From Olsenella sp. kh2p3 (GTDB lineage: Bacteria > Actinomycetota > Coriobacteriia > Coriobacteriales > Atopobiaceae), in contig FPKD01000001.1 in NCBI GenBank assembly GCA_900119625.1, forward strand, positions 558,001 through 622,000: a stretch of DNA of 64,000 bases, written 5' to 3'. This document shows positions 18,301 to 27,586 of this stretch, piece by piece; the first letter of the stretch is position 1; each line of letters opens with the position of its first letter. The notes under the pieces are model-generated. The model worked only from the letters and a program-made list of their open reading frames with translations. It was not told the DNA's origin and did no database searches. The translations under genes and the position numbers were made by a program.

Positions 18301-18674
18301 ACGGCGCGCTGCTTGTACACGGTTATCTGGAACGATGGCGGGTCGCCATAGGCAAACGCGCCCTCGCCGGTAGTCCAGCCGGGCTGAGCGCCATAGCGCC
18401 ACACGGCGCCATCGGACGCCTCGATGTCGAAGCTGTACCAGATGATGCCGGTCCTGTCCGGCGTAAAGGTAACCGAGAAGTGAGTCACACCACCGCGCTT
18501 CTCGCCATGCATCTCGAGCAGGCGCTCGCCCACCCCGTCCGTCCAGGTGCGAAGCGTGCAGAACACCACCTCGTCATCCCAGACGTCGATGCCTACAGTA
18601 ACGGCGCCGCCCAACCGGACGGCGCCAAAGGGATCTCTGTACTCCCTCTCGGAAGTTACGTGCCGCGCCTTCAA
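15399..18674 (-). CDS. Alpha-glucan hydrolase GH13 fused to 4-alpha-glucanotransferase GH77
   Basis: A 1091-residue two-enzyme protein. Residues about 1-125 are a beta-sandwich. Residues about 130-645 are a GH13 neopullulanase/cyclomaltodextrinase-like barrel with nucleophile Asp353 (GWRLDVADEL), acid Glu382 (LIGEVWED) and Asp457 (LLGSHDRERL). Residues about 654-1085 are a complete GH77 amylomaltase (MalQ) with RLDHFIGF, AEDLGNVTP and THDTET. There is no signal peptide, so it acts on internal glycogen or maltodextrin: the first part shortens or debranches, the second disproportionates. Its start lies 3 bases after glgA. Each domain is full length, so this is a true fusion, not a frameshift artefact. 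Exact GH13 specificity is uncertain. Confidence 0.92.
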   Translation of the reverse strand: MKARHVTSEREYRDPFGAVRLGGAVTVGIDVWDDEVVFCTLRTWTDGVGERLLEMHGEKRGGVTHFSVTFTPDRTGIIWYSFDIEASDGAVWRYGAQPGWTTGEGAFAYGDPPSFQITVYKQRAVQPNWYRGGIVYQVFPDRFARGEDWRRRADVAMERPHIAGPGRTVVDDWSTPPAYDKDENGRIKRWDFYGGTLEGVREKLRYLKDLGVTVIYLNPIFEAASNHRYDTGDYMAIDPMLGDEESFRRLCVDAEEMGISVILDGVFNHTGCDSRYFNRYGNYPDSVGAYQSTDSVYRSWYTFHDDGTYDSWWGVDDLPAINENDPSYHEFICGREGVVRRWLRDGARGWRLDVADELPDSFIADIKHAVLAEKPDGLLIGEVWEDASNKTAYGSLRQYFEGSELDGTMNYPLREGLLAFMRNEIGAQELTRRLEQLGENYPGQALYSELNLLGSHDRERLFTTLGGAPNPDTLSESERASYRLDPGQRNLAKSRLWAITLLQMTLPGVPCIYYGDERGMEGFRDPYNRAAYPWGGGDKDCFDIYRNAIAVRKTLDVLVDGRFNPFAVGDDVFGFWRRSRTKSDCVCVLVNASLNNSHTVRVPIESGMEVSDIVSGRDPKVSQGQAEVFLWPLGTAVLHFHRHERLQKPLERGMGVLCHVTSVPNNGKPGTLGAPAKRFVDWLASCGQRYWQVLPVNPTDEFGSPYAGLAANAGNVALLERDPEEVLADDSLFGDGRFAEFCDDNDYWLTPYATFCALKDKFNDAPWQAWPEHYRSYSPRLADDPELVPGIEAARKLQFEFQLEWNELRAYANKRGVRIVGDMPMYVSADSADVWSEPDIFDLDENGHAAMQAGAPADQLSAEGQLWGNPTYDWDVLRSDGYDWWLRRLDRAFKLYDYVRLDHFIGFSSYYEIEAGKPATEGAYAFGPGANLFRAANKLFGGLPLIAEDLGNVTPAVRALIAETGVPGMSIVQFADQDVRNEFTPNRGSLVYTGTHDTETLVGWCSRSFADGDAEKAAEVARDIERRTVGVENDVVIMPLQDVLLLGNEARMNVPGVAEGNWAWQADAADVEAAAAWLRELADDSGRATGK

Positions 18675-18677
18675 GCC

Positions 18678-20177
18678 TTACCTGTCTCTTCTCTTGTTGT
18701 ACCTAATGACCTCGGGGTGAAGCCCGTGGTAGATGTCCATGTAGTCGTTTGCGGCACGGCGCCAGCTGAAGTCTGTCGCCATGGCCTGGAGCATGAGCTT
18801 AGTCCAGAGCTCCTGGTTAGTCCAGAAGATCTCACAGGCCCCCAGGAGGGTGTCGGCCATCTCGTCCGCGTTCATGTTGGAGAAGCGGAAGCCGGTACCC
18901 TCGCCGGTGAACTTGTTGTACGGGACCACAGAGTCGCGCAGGCCACCCGTCTCGCGCACGAGAGGAAGCGTGCCATAGCGCATGGCAATCATCTGGGAGA
19001 GCCCGCAGGGCTCAAACTCGGACGGCATGAGCAGGATGTCGCCGCCAGCGTACATGCGGTGCGAAAGCGCGTTGTCAAAGGCGATGCGCGCGCACATCAT
19101 GTCGCCGTACTTCTGGTCGAAGTAGCGGAACGCCTCCTCCTGGTCAGCGTCACCGGTGCCGAGAATGGCCACCTGGACGCCACGCCTCATGATGCCGTCC
19201 ATGGCGTAGCGGACAAGCCCCAGGCCCTTCTGGTTGGTGAGACGGCCAATCATCACCACAAGCGGGCGTGTGGGGTCCTGGCGCAGACCAAGCTCCTCCT
19301 GGAGGGCACGCTTGCACTCGGCCTTGTTGGCAAGGTCGTCGGCAGAGTAGTTGGCCGGAATCATGCCGTCAGTCTTGGGGTTCCAGATGCTTGTGTCGAT
19401 ACCGTTGAGGATGCCCGTCAGGATGTTGGAGCGCCTGCGGAAGATGGGATCAAGCCCCTCTCCGTAGAACGGCATCTGCAGCTCGTAGGCGTAGCTCGGG
19501 CTCACGGTGGTAAGGGCGTCCGCGTAGCACAGGCCACCCTTCATGAAGTTGATCGAGTCCTTGTCGCAGTAGAGCTGGTCACGGGCGGCGGGGATATCGG
19601 CAAGGCCAAGGATGTCGGAGAGCATCTTGTCGCCGTACTGGCCCTGGAACTTGATGTTGTGGACTGTCATGACGGTCTTGACGTTGTTGCACTGCGGCGC
19701 GCCACGGTAGAGCTCGCGCAGGAAGACGGGGCAAAGCGCTGTCTGCCAGTCGTTGCAGTGCAGGACGTCGCAGGCAAGCTCCGGCACCTTGACGATTGCC
19801 TCGCAAATGGCCTTCGCAAAGAAGGCAAAGCGCTCGCCATCGTCAAAGTAGCCGTAGAGCCCGTCACGCTTGAAGTACGCCTCGTTGTCCACGAAGTAGA
19901 AGTCGAGCCCCTGAAGCTCGAGCTTCTCGATGCCGCAGTAGACATTCCTCCATGCCAGGGGCACGTAGAAGTCCGCAACGTGCTTCATGCGGTCCTTGTA
20001 CTCCTGGGGAATGGTGCCGTACTTGGGCATAATAACTGCCGCCTTGGCACCAGCGTGCTTGAGCGCGCGCGGGAGGGAACCCGCCACGTCGCCCAAGCCG
20101 CCAGTCTTGGCGAACGGCACCGCCTCCGAGGATGCAAAGAGGATCCTCAGCTTCCTGCGGTGTGCGCTTGTTGGCAT
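18678..20177 (-). CDS. glgA: Glycogen synthase
   Basis: A 499-residue GT5 enzyme that adds glucose from ADP-glucose to the non-reducing ends of glycogen. The N-terminal ADP-glucose loop is AKTGGLGDVAGSLP, and the C-terminal GT-B motif is EFEPCGLSQMIAMRYGTLPLVRETGGL. Length is typical. ATG 20177 is preferred over an in-frame GTG three codons earlier because AAAGGTGGG lies just upstream of the ATG. It follows glgD by 11 bases and precedes the GH13-GH77 gene by 3 bases, so it is part of one operon. Confidence 0.96.
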   Translation of the reverse strand: MPTSAHRRKLRILFASSEAVPFAKTGGLGDVAGSLPRALKHAGAKAAVIMPKYGTIPQEYKDRMKHVADFYVPLAWRNVYCGIEKLELQGLDFYFVDNEAYFKRDGLYGYFDDGERFAFFAKAICEAIVKVPELACDVLHCNDWQTALCPVFLRELYRGAPQCNNVKTVMTVHNIKFQGQYGDKMLSDILGLADIPAARDQLYCDKDSINFMKGGLCYADALTTVSPSYAYELQMPFYGEGLDPIFRRRSNILTGILNGIDTSIWNPKTDGMIPANYSADDLANKAECKRALQEELGLRQDPTRPLVVMIGRLTNQKGLGLVRYAMDGIMRRGVQVAILGTGDADQEEAFRYFDQKYGDMMCARIAFDNALSHRMYAGGDILLMPSEFEPCGLSQMIAMRYGTLPLVRETGGLRDSVVPYNKFTGEGTGFRFSNMNADEMADTLLGACEIFWTNQELWTKLMLQAMATDFSWRRAANDYMDIYHGLHPEVIRYNKRRDR

Positions 20178-20188
20178 GGTTCCCACCT

Positions 20189-21283
20189 TTACTCGCGACC
20201 CTTTTCCTTGATGAGGACGTCCTCGGGGGTGCCACGAAGCTCGGTGCCTGCCGGGACGACGTTGTTCCTGTCGACGATCGCGTTCTCTACGCGAGCGCCG
20301 CTCTTGATAACGCAGTCCTGCATCACCACGGAACCACGAATGGTGGCACCGCTCTCCACAATGACATTGCGGCCAAGGACGGAATCGCCAACGTTGCCAA
20401 AGATGCGGCAGCCAGCGGAGACGAGCGAGTTAGTGACGTGGGAACCCACCTCAAACTTGGCGGGCGACGTGTCGTGCGCCTTGGTCTTGATGAAGCGGCC
20501 CTCGGGGAAGAGCTCGGCATTGATCCGCGGGTCGAGCGCGTCCATGTTGGAGCGGTAGTAGCTCTTCTTGTTGAACACCGCCGCCGCATAGCCATCAAAG
20601 TTGTATGCCTGAACGTTCACGCGGCCGTAGTCGTTGCCCATGGCCTCAAAAATGTCAAGGTAGTCGGTGGCAGCGTACCAGTCGAACATGTCAAGCAGCA
20701 GCTGGCGGCTAATCACAAAGCAGTCAAGGAAGGCGGTGTCGCCAAACGAGACGCCGTGCTTCACGCCAGTGACGCGGGAGCCATCCATCTCAAAGCCCGT
20801 AACGTCGGCGTCGTTGCCGCTTGCCTGCTTGGTAAGCACGGTGACGTCCGCACCAGATGCCACGTGTGCGTTGTACAGGTCGTTGAGGTCCATGTTGTAG
20901 ACAAAGTTGGCGGTCGAGAAGATCACATAGTCAGACTTGGACCTGGTGAAGAAGACCTTGTTGTGGACAAGGTCGCGCAGCAGGAAGCGAGCACCCGTGC
21001 GAGAGGTGCCAAAGGCGGAGCCGGGGAGGACAAACAGGCCGCCGTTCTTGCGGTCGAGGTTCCAGTCCTTACCGGAGCCCACGTGGTCGATGATCGAGCG
21101 GTAGTTATAGGGCATGACCATGCCAACCGTGCGCAGGCCGGCGTTGACCATGTTGGACAGGGGGAAGTCGACCAGGCGGTAGCGGCCAAGGAACGGCATA
21201 GACGCAACCGGGCGGCTCTCGACGAGTGCGCTCGGAGACTTGGCCGAGTAGTTGCACGTGATAAGACCAATGACCTTTTCCAT
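20189..21283 (-). CDS. glgD: Glucose-1-phosphate adenylyltransferase subunit GlgD
   Basis: A 364-residue nucleotidyltransferase homologue. GlgD lacks the full GlgC active site and modulates GlgC in a heteromer. The N-terminus VIGLITCNYSAKSPSALVESRP departs from the catalytic GGxGxRL loop of GlgC, as expected of GlgD. PFLGRYRLVDFPLSNMVNAG is conserved, and a left-handed beta-helix (hexapeptide) C-terminus runs from about residue 290. The gene begins 3 bases after glgC. Having both subunits is common in Firmicutes and some Coriobacteriia. Confidence 0.94.
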   Translation of the reverse strand: MEKVIGLITCNYSAKSPSALVESRPVASMPFLGRYRLVDFPLSNMVNAGLRTVGMVMPYNYRSIIDHVGSGKDWNLDRKNGGLFVLPGSAFGTSRTGARFLLRDLVHNKVFFTRSKSDYVIFSTANFVYNMDLNDLYNAHVASGADVTVLTKQASGNDADVTGFEMDGSRVTGVKHGVSFGDTAFLDCFVISRQLLLDMFDWYAATDYLDIFEAMGNDYGRVNVQAYNFDGYAAAVFNKKSYYRSNMDALDPRINAELFPEGRFIKTKAHDTSPAKFEVGSHVTNSLVSAGCRIFGNVGDSVLGRNVIVESGATIRGSVVMQDCVIKSGARVENAIVDRNNVVPAGTELRGTPEDVLIKEKGRE

Positions 21284-21286
21284 TGC

Positions 21287-22432
21287 TTACTCCCCCTTCC
21301 CGACAACGACGTCATTCCCAATGACAGCCGTGTCCTTCGTAGAGTCGACGCTACCGAGGTTCACGTTCTCCTCGACGACGGAGTTCTCGCCCAGGATTGC
21401 GCGAACAACATGCGCGCCGTTCTTGACGACGGCACCGGGGAGCAGGACGGAGTCGACAACCGTGGCATGCTCGCCCACGTATGCGTCGACCGAGAGAATC
21501 GAGTGCTTGGCCTTGCCGTAGACCTGCACACCGTTGGCAACGAGGCAGTCGTCCACGTCACCATCGCGGCCCACAAACGCGGGCGGCCTCGTGGAGGCGT
21601 TGCTCATGATGGGGAAGTCTTCACTGTAGAGGTCGAAGGCGGGGTTGGGGCCGAGAAGGTCCATGCTCGTCTCGTGGTAGCTCGAGATGGTACCCACGTC
21701 GCGCCAGAACCCGTTGAACTCGTACGTATACAGGCGCTTGCCGTCTGCCAGAAGCTTGGGGATGATGTTCTTCCCGAAGTCGTGCTCGGAGGTCTGGTCG
21801 ATGGCGTCCTCCTTGAGGGAGCTCTCGAGGAGGTCGGCGTTGAAGATGTAGATGCCCATAGAGGCGAGGTTCGAATCGGGCTTCTTGGGCTTCTCGGTGA
21901 ACTTGAGGATGCGCTCGTCCTCGTCCTGGGTGATGATGCCAAAGCGCGAGGCCTCTTCCCAGGGCACCGGCATCACGGCGATGGTGAGGTCGGCGTTGTG
22001 GCGCTTGTGGTTCTCCAGCATCTTGCCGTAGTCCATGCGGTAGAGCTGGTCGCCCGAGAGGATGAGCACGTACTCGGGATCGTTCTGGTCAATGTAGCCC
22101 AGGTTTTGGGTCACGGCGTCTGCCGTGCCCTCGTACCAGGCACCGCCCGTCTGGGTAGCGTAGGGCGGCAGAATGGAAACGCCGCCGTCACGCTCGTCGA
22201 GGTTCCACGCCTCGCCGGTGCCAATGTAGGAGTGCAGGAGGTACGGGCGGTACTGTGTGAGAACGCCCACCGTCGAGACGCCCGAGTTTGCGCAGTTGGA
22301 CAGCGCAAAGTCGATGATGCGGAACTTGCCCCCGAACGAGACCGCAGGCTTTGCCACGTTGCTTGTGAGCGCACCGAGTCTGCTGCCCTGTCCTCCGGCA
22401 AGAAGCATCGCGATGCATTCCTTCTTGCTCAT
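21287..22432 (-). CDS. glgC: Glucose-1-phosphate adenylyltransferase (catalytic subunit)
   Basis: A 381-residue enzyme making ADP-glucose from glucose 1-phosphate and ATP, the committed step of glycogen synthesis. The loop [14 protein letters not shown], the motif [19 protein letters not shown], and [19 protein letters not shown] are intact. The beta-helix C-terminal domain has the pattern [16 protein letters not shown] 22432 is chosen because GGGGGA lies just upstream; the frame is open a further 28 codons without a ribosome site. It is followed by glgD. Confidence 0.96.
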   Translation of the reverse strand: MSKKECIAMLLAGGQGSRLGALTSNVAKPAVSFGGKFRIIDFALSNCANSGVSTVGVLTQYRPYLLHSYIGTGEAWNLDERDGGVSILPPYATQTGGAWYEGTADAVTQNLGYIDQNDPEYVLILSGDQLYRMDYGKMLENHKRHNADLTIAVMPVPWEEASRFGIITQDEDERILKFTEKPKKPDSNLASMGIYIFNADLLESSLKEDAIDQTSEHDFGKNIIPKLLADGKRLYTYEFNGFWRDVGTISSYHETSMDLLGPNPAFDLYSEDFPIMSNASTRPPAFVGRDGDVDDCLVANGVQVYGKAKHSILSVDAYVGEHATVVDSVLLPGAVVKNGAHVVRAILGENSVVEENVNLGSVDSTKDTAVIGNDVVVGKGE

Positions 22433-22505
22433 AAGGTCCCCCATTCCCTTCAATCGTCCCAACACTTGCCACGTACCTTCAACCCGCAAGTTCGCGGGAT
22501 GGTTC

Positions 22506-24935
22506 CTAAGCCTCAATATGCCAGATGTCGCTCATGTACTCGCGAATGGTTCGGTCACTAGAGAAGTATCCGGCCTTGGCGGTATTGTGCAGCGCAGACT
22601 TGTTCCAAGCGGCGCGGTCTCCGTAGGCGGTGGTGAGCTCGTCCCAGGCGTCAACATAGGAGCGGAAGTCACGCAGAACAAGGTCTGGATCGTTGCTCAC
22701 CATGAGGTAGTCGTGGATGCTCTCGAAGTTGCCCGAGAGGCGAGCGAGCGAGCCGTCGGAGAGCATGTCCACAACGCGGCCAAGGCGCTCGCGATCGGTG
22801 TTGTACTGGTCCCACGCGAAGTATCGGCCAGAGGCGTGCAGCGCCTCCACCTCTTCGGTACGCAGACCAAAAATCTTGATGTTCTCGTCACCCACGAGCT
22901 TGGCAATCTCGACGTTGGCGCCGTCGTAGGTGCCCAGCGTGATGGCCGCGTTCATCATGAGCTTCATGTTGGACGTGCCGGAGGCCTCGGTGCCGGCAGT
23001 CGAGATCTGCTCGGAAATCTCGGCCGCGGGGTAGATGAGCTGAGCGCTCGACACGGCGAAGTTGGGGACAAAGGCGACCTTGATCTTGTCGTTCACGCGC
23101 GGGTCGTTGTTCACCACGTCGGCCACCGAGTTGATGAGTCGGATGACCTCCTTGGCAAAGGTGTAGCTCTGTGCAGCCTTGCCCGAGAAGATGAACGCCG
23201 TGGGGCGCGGGTCAAAGTGCGGGTCTGCAAGGATGCGGTTGTAGATGTCCAGGATCTTGAACACGTTGAGGAGCTGGCGCTTGTAGGCATGGAAGCGCTT
23301 TACCTGCACGTCAAAGACCATGGAGCAGTCAAGGTCGACGCCAGAGGTCTCCTTAACGTAGGCGGCAAGGCGCTGCTTGTCGGCAAGCTTGGCCTTTTCC
23401 ATCTCGTCCAGGAAGCCGGCGTCATCCTCGTAGGCAGTGAGCTTCTCCAGCTCGAAGGCGTCATCCAACCAGCCCGTGCCAATGGCGCCAGAGATGAGGC
23501 GCGCGTAGGAGGGGTTCGCCTCGGCGAGGAAGCGACGGTGAGAGACGCCGTTGGTCTTGTTGTTGAACATCTCGGGGTTGAGGCGGTAGAAGTCCTTGAG
23601 CACGCCCTCCTCGAGGATGCTCGTGTGAAGCGCGGAGACGCCATTCACCGAGTGGCTGAAGATGATGGAGAGGTTTGCCATGCGCACCTGGCCGTCCCAC
23701 AGTATGGCGGTGTTCTTGAGCATCTCTCCCCAGTCGTCGAAGGTGTGGGGGAAGCTCTCGCGATAGCGACGGTCGATCTCCTCGATGAACATGTACAGGC
23801 GTGGCATGAGGGCACGGAAGGTGTCGATGGGCCACTTCTCCAGCGCCTCGGGCATGACCGTGTGGTTGGTGTAGGAGATGGTCTGCTTGGCGATCTTGAA
23901 GGCCAGGTCAAAGTCCACGCCACGCTCGTCTACCAGGATGCGCATGAGCTCGGGGCCGCACATGGCGGGGTGCGTATCGTTGGTGTGGATGGCCACGTGG
24001 TCGGCAAGGTGCTCCCAGTCGGGCCCAAAGTCGCGTTCGTAGGTACCGAGGATGGTCTGAAGGCCAGCGGAGACAAACAAGTACTCCTGCTTCAGGCGCA
24101 GGATCTTGCCATGCTCGCCGGAATCGTTGGGATAGAGAATCGTGGAGATGGCCTCGACGTCGGAGCGGAACTTGTTCGCCTTGGCATAGTCGCCAGCATT
24201 GAACGCGTCGAGGTCGAAGTTCTCCTCGTAGGGCTCGGCGCTCCAAAGGCGCAGGTGGTTGACCTTCTTGGTGCCATAGCCAACGATGGGCACGTCATAC
24301 GGGACGGCGCGCACCTTCTCGCCGCCCTCCTGGGTGAACCAGTAGCGGCCGGTCTCGTCCTCGTGGCGCACAACCCGGCCGCCAAACTGCACAATCACCG
24401 TGCCGGAGTCACGGCGAGACTCCCAAGGGAAGCCGTTCTCAAGCCAGTTGTCGGTCTTCTCGACCTGGCGACCGCCCTCGATGACCTGGCGGAACAGGCC
24501 GTAGTGGTAGCGCATGCCGTTGCCATAGCCGGCAATGCCCTCGTGTGCCATGGAGTCGAGGAAGCACGCGGCGAGACGACCGAGGCCGCCGTTACCCAGG
24601 CCGGGGTCTGCCTCCTGGCGGCAGATGGTCTCCAAAGAGCCGCCCATGTCCTCCACGCCCTTGGCGACAAGATCATGGACGCCGAGGTTGAGCAGGTAGT
24701 TGTCAAGCAGCGGACCAAGGAGGAACTCGAGGGAGAAGTAGTAGACCTTCTTCTCGCCCTTCTGGTGAGTGCCAATGCCAACGTTGCGCGACTTCTTTGC
24801 GATAAGCGTTGCGAGCACCTGATAGCGCTCGAGCTGGGTGCAGTCCTCGAACTTCTTGCTGAGGTCTGCCATGCAAGCCTCGCGGTACTGCTTCTCGAAA
24901 TCTGCGGTGTCCTTGAAGATCTTTTCCTGTGCCAT
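22506..24935 (-). CDS. glgP: Glycogen/maltodextrin phosphorylase
   Basis: An 809-residue GT35 enzyme that releases glucose 1-phosphate from glycogen or maltodextrins with pyridoxal phosphate. The cofactor lysine sits in [26 protein letters not shown]. The N-terminal glycogen phosphorylase signature [22 protein letters not shown] is intact, and length is typical. It is the second gene of the glycogen cluster, 135 bases after glgB and 73 before glgC. It has its own -10 element, with a LacI-type palindrome over the start site, so degradation and synthesis genes downstream may be induced together. Confidence 0.96.
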   Translation of the reverse strand: MAQEKIFKDTADFEKQYREACMADLSKKFEDCTQLERYQVLATLIAKKSRNVGIGTHQKGEKKVYYFSLEFLLGPLLDNYLLNLGVHDLVAKGVEDMGGSLETICRQEADPGLGNGGLGRLAACFLDSMAHEGIAGYGNGMRYHYGLFRQVIEGGRQVEKTDNWLENGFPWESRRDSGTVIVQFGGRVVRHEDETGRYWFTQEGGEKVRAVPYDVPIVGYGTKKVNHLRLWSAEPYEENFDLDAFNAGDYAKANKFRSDVEAISTILYPNDSGEHGKILRLKQEYLFVSAGLQTILGTYERDFGPDWEHLADHVAIHTNDTHPAMCGPELMRILVDERGVDFDLAFKIAKQTISYTNHTVMPEALEKWPIDTFRALMPRLYMFIEEIDRRYRESFPHTFDDWGEMLKNTAILWDGQVRMANLSIIFSHSVNGVSALHTSILEEGVLKDFYRLNPEMFNNKTNGVSHRRFLAEANPSYARLISGAIGTGWLDDAFELEKLTAYEDDAGFLDEMEKAKLADKQRLAAYVKETSGVDLDCSMVFDVQVKRFHAYKRQLLNVFKILDIYNRILADPHFDPRPTAFIFSGKAAQSYTFAKEVIRLINSVADVVNNDPRVNDKIKVAFVPNFAVSSAQLIYPAAEISEQISTAGTEASGTSNMKLMMNAAITLGTYDGANVEIAKLVGDENIKIFGLRTEEVEALHASGRYFAWDQYNTDRERLGRVVDMLSDGSLARLSGNFESIHDYLMVSNDPDLVLRDFRSYVDAWDELTTAYGDRAAWNKSALHNTAKAGYFSSDRTIREYMSDIWHIEA

Positions 24936-24984
24936 GTGACTCCAATGTCATGTCCTGCGGGACGGAACACCCCCAACATTACAT

Positions 24985-25007
24985 GGGAACGTTCCCGTCT
25001 CATTATA
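24985..25007 (-). promoter_or_regulatory. glgP promoter (-10) with LacI-type operator
   Basis: On the minus strand a perfect TATAAT (25002-25007) is followed at once by the perfect 12-base palindrome GGGAACGTTCCC (24985-24996), centred on the expected start site. CG-centred dyads of this kind are typical of LacI/CcpA-family regulators. No good -35 hexamer is visible. Confidence 0.65.
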
Positions 25008-25070
25008 CGGGCGCATTCGTCACGCGCGCGTTGCCTGACGGTATGGCACGCGTGACAAATGGCGGTTTTC

Positions 25071-27266
25071 TTACTTCTTTGCCGTTCTGCGCGATGCGGG
25101 CTTGGCCTCTGCAGCAGGCTTCTTTGTTGTCGTCGGCTTCTTGGCGGCGGCCGGCTTCTTGGCCGCTGCGGGCTTGGCCTCTGCCGCAGGCTTCTTGGTG
25201 GCGGCAGCCTTGCTTGCCGGCTTCTTGGCGGCGGGCTTAGGGGCGGCCGTTGTTGCCGACGACTTTGCGCGCGCAGCGGTGGTGCGGCGCTTCCTCAGCG
25301 CGCCGGTGCGGTGCAGGACGAGGCCGCCCAGCGGAGGCACGCGGACGACGACGGACTGCTTGCGGCCGTTCCACGCAATCTCGCTGGTCTCGAGCTTGCC
25401 GATATTGACCACGCCAGAGCCGCCAAACTGCTCGGCGTCGGAGTTGAACAGCTCCTCGTAGTAGCCCTCCTCGGGCACGCCAAGGCGGAAGTCCTCGTGG
25501 GCGTTCACGTCAAAGTTGATGAGAATGACGAGGTCGTCCTTGGGGTTGTCCCCCTTGCGGATGAACGAGATGATCGACTGCTTGGCGTTGTCGGCGTCAA
25601 TCCACTCGAAGCCGTCGCTCGTGTAGGAGTTCTGCCAGAGCGCGGGATGCGCGTTGTAGAACGCGTTGAGCGCAGCGACAAACTGCTGCTGGTGACGGTG
25701 GGTATCGTACTGCTCGGCCAGGAAGTACTGGATGCCCTCGTAGTAGCGCCACTCGATGAACTGGGCAATCTCGTTGCCCATGAAGTTGAGCTTGCCACCC
25801 GCGTGCGTCATCTGGTAGAAGGCAAGCGCCCTCATGCCGGCAAACTGACGCCAGTAGTCACCGGGCATACGCGTGATAAGCGAGCACTTGCCGTTTACCA
25901 CCTCGTCGTGGCTAAGCGGCAGCACGAAGTTCTCGTTGAACTGGTACATGGTCGAGAACGTGAGCAGCCTGTGGTTGCCCGGGCGATAGGGGAAGTCGGT
26001 CTGCATGTAGTGCAGTGTGTCGTTCATCCAACCCATGTCCCACTTGAAGTTGAAGCCCAGGCCGCCGTCCTCGGGTGGGTAGGTCACGAGCGGCCACGCC
26101 GTGGACTCCTCGGCAATCATCGAGACATCCGGGTAGTACTTGCCCACCGTGGAGTTGCACTGGCGGATAAACGCGATGGCTTCGTCGTCTTCCTCGGTGC
26201 CGCGCGAGTTGAACTTCTTGAGGCGCGGATCGTCCACGCCAAAGTTGAGGTAGAGCATGGAAGTGACGCCGTCCATGCGGATGCCATCGGCGTGGTACTC
26301 GTCAATCCAGTAGAGCAGGTTGGAGATGAGGAAGGTGCGCACCTGGCCGCGCGAGAAGTCGAACTTGTGCGTACCCCAGTTGGGGTGAATCTCGTTCTCG
26401 TAGAGCATCTCGCCGTTGAAAGTGGCGAGGCCCTGCTCGTCGGCGCAGAAGCCGCCCGGTACCCAGTCGAGAATCACGCCGATGCCGGCCTTGTGGCAGG
26501 CGTCGACAAAGTGCTTGAACTGCTTGGGCTCACCGTAGCGCGAGGTTGGGGCGAAGTAACCCGTCACCTGATAGCCCCACGAGCCGTCAAACGGGTGCTC
26601 CATGATGGGCATGAGCTCGATGTGCGAGTAGCCCATGGTGCGCACGTAGTCCACCAGCTCGACGGAGAGGTCGTCGTACGAGTAGAACTCGCCGCGCTGA
26701 GCGGGGAACGGATCGCCAGGGCCGGGATAGGTGCCGTCCGGGCGCGGGTCTCCCTGCGGCTCGTCGCCGTGACGGCGCCACGAGCCAAGGTGCACCTCAA
26801 AGATGTTGAGCGGGGTCTTGAGCTTGTCTGCCTTGGCGCGCTTGGCGAGCCATGCCTTGTCGCTCCATGTATAGCCGGTGACGTCGTACGTGCACGAGGC
26901 CGTACCCGGTGCTTTCTCGGCAAAGAACGCGTACGGGTCTGCCTTGTAGAGGCGCTTGCCGGAGTTTGTCTCGATCACAAACTTGTAGAGCGAACCCATC
27001 TGGACGCCGGGGACAAAGCCCTGCCAGACATCGCCAGTCTTGGTCTTGGTGAGCGGATTGGCCCCCTCATCCCAGTTGTTGAACTCCCCAATCACGTGAA
27101 CGCTCTTCACCTGGGGCGCCCAGACGGCAAAGTGGAAGCCCTCGGTGCCGTTCTCGTCGACGGCCTGGTGCGCGCCCATCTTGTCGTAGCTGCGGTACCA
27201 CTCGCCCTTTGCCAGCAGGTAGAGGTCGTCGTCGCTCAAGTACAGAGAACTGTCACGAGTCTGCAT
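25071..27266 (-). CDS. glgB: 1,4-alpha-glucan branching enzyme with histone-like basic tail
   Basis: A 731-residue GH13 enzyme that makes alpha-1,6 branches in glycogen. A carbohydrate-binding module 48 domain (FHFAVWAPQVKSVHVIGEFNNWD) precedes the barrel. Catalytic motifs are GIRMDGVTSMLYLNF (nucleophile Asp), MIAEEST (acid Glu) and LPLSHDEVV. After the C-terminal beta domain, the last 73 residues are unusual: a Lys/Ala/Pro/Thr-rich tail with repeats such as KKPAAEAKPAAAKKPA, resembling histone H1 or mycobacterial HU tails. The tail has no known role in branching enzymes. ATG 27266 has GAGGAG 5 bases upstream. Confidence 0.94.
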   Translation of the reverse strand: MQTRDSSLYLSDDDLYLLAKGEWYRSYDKMGAHQAVDENGTEGFHFAVWAPQVKSVHVIGEFNNWDEGANPLTKTKTGDVWQGFVPGVQMGSLYKFVIETNSGKRLYKADPYAFFAEKAPGTASCTYDVTGYTWSDKAWLAKRAKADKLKTPLNIFEVHLGSWRRHGDEPQGDPRPDGTYPGPGDPFPAQRGEFYSYDDLSVELVDYVRTMGYSHIELMPIMEHPFDGSWGYQVTGYFAPTSRYGEPKQFKHFVDACHKAGIGVILDWVPGGFCADEQGLATFNGEMLYENEIHPNWGTHKFDFSRGQVRTFLISNLLYWIDEYHADGIRMDGVTSMLYLNFGVDDPRLKKFNSRGTEEDDEAIAFIRQCNSTVGKYYPDVSMIAEESTAWPLVTYPPEDGGLGFNFKWDMGWMNDTLHYMQTDFPYRPGNHRLLTFSTMYQFNENFVLPLSHDEVVNGKCSLITRMPGDYWRQFAGMRALAFYQMTHAGGKLNFMGNEIAQFIEWRYYEGIQYFLAEQYDTHRHQQQFVAALNAFYNAHPALWQNSYTSDGFEWIDADNAKQSIISFIRKGDNPKDDLVILINFDVNAHEDFRLGVPEEGYYEELFNSDAEQFGGSGVVNIGKLETSEIAWNGRKQSVVVRVPPLGGLVLHRTGALRKRRTTAARAKSSATTAAPKPAAKKPASKAAATKKPAAEAKPAAAKKPAAAKKPTTTKKPAAEAKPASRRTAKK

Positions 27267-27345
27267 GCTCGCTCCTCACGCGTCGTTTGTGTCCCCCATG
27301 GGGTGTGACGTGCGGTTTATTGGCCGTCGCCCCCGTCATTTTCCA

Positions 27346-27415
27346 ATTATATTCCATAAACGCAAACCAACCGGGGTCGCACAAGTGTTGAGCCAAGGAG
27401 TGCGGGAACGGTTCC
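27346..27415 (-). promoter_or_regulatory. glgB promoter region with a LacI-like half-site pair
   Basis: The 320-base gap between the divergent glgB and nth genes holds a minus-strand TATAAT (27346-27351). About 55 bases upstream lies GGAACGGTTCC (27405-27415), nearly the same dyad as at the glgP promoter but with one extra central base. The -35 is weak. Nothing else is recognised in the gap. Confidence 0.4.
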
Positions 27416-27586
27416 ACATAACGGTGCGAGCGGTCTATCTCAACTCCCGAACGGAGCCTGACAGCGGTAAGCGCGAGGCCGTAAGGCGCGGACGGCTTAG
27501 GTGACAATTGCGCTCACGGCACCTCGCATCCGAGCGCTCAATTGCGGGCCATTGGGTATCATTGTCGCCAGACGAGAGGAGCTGCC

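Noticed and set aside
16063..20558. Very long open frame on the plus strand (1530 codons) across the glgA/glgD/GH13-GH77 region
   Set aside because: It is the complement of well-supported minus-strand genes in a GC-rich genome, with no motif, domain or ribosome site of its own.
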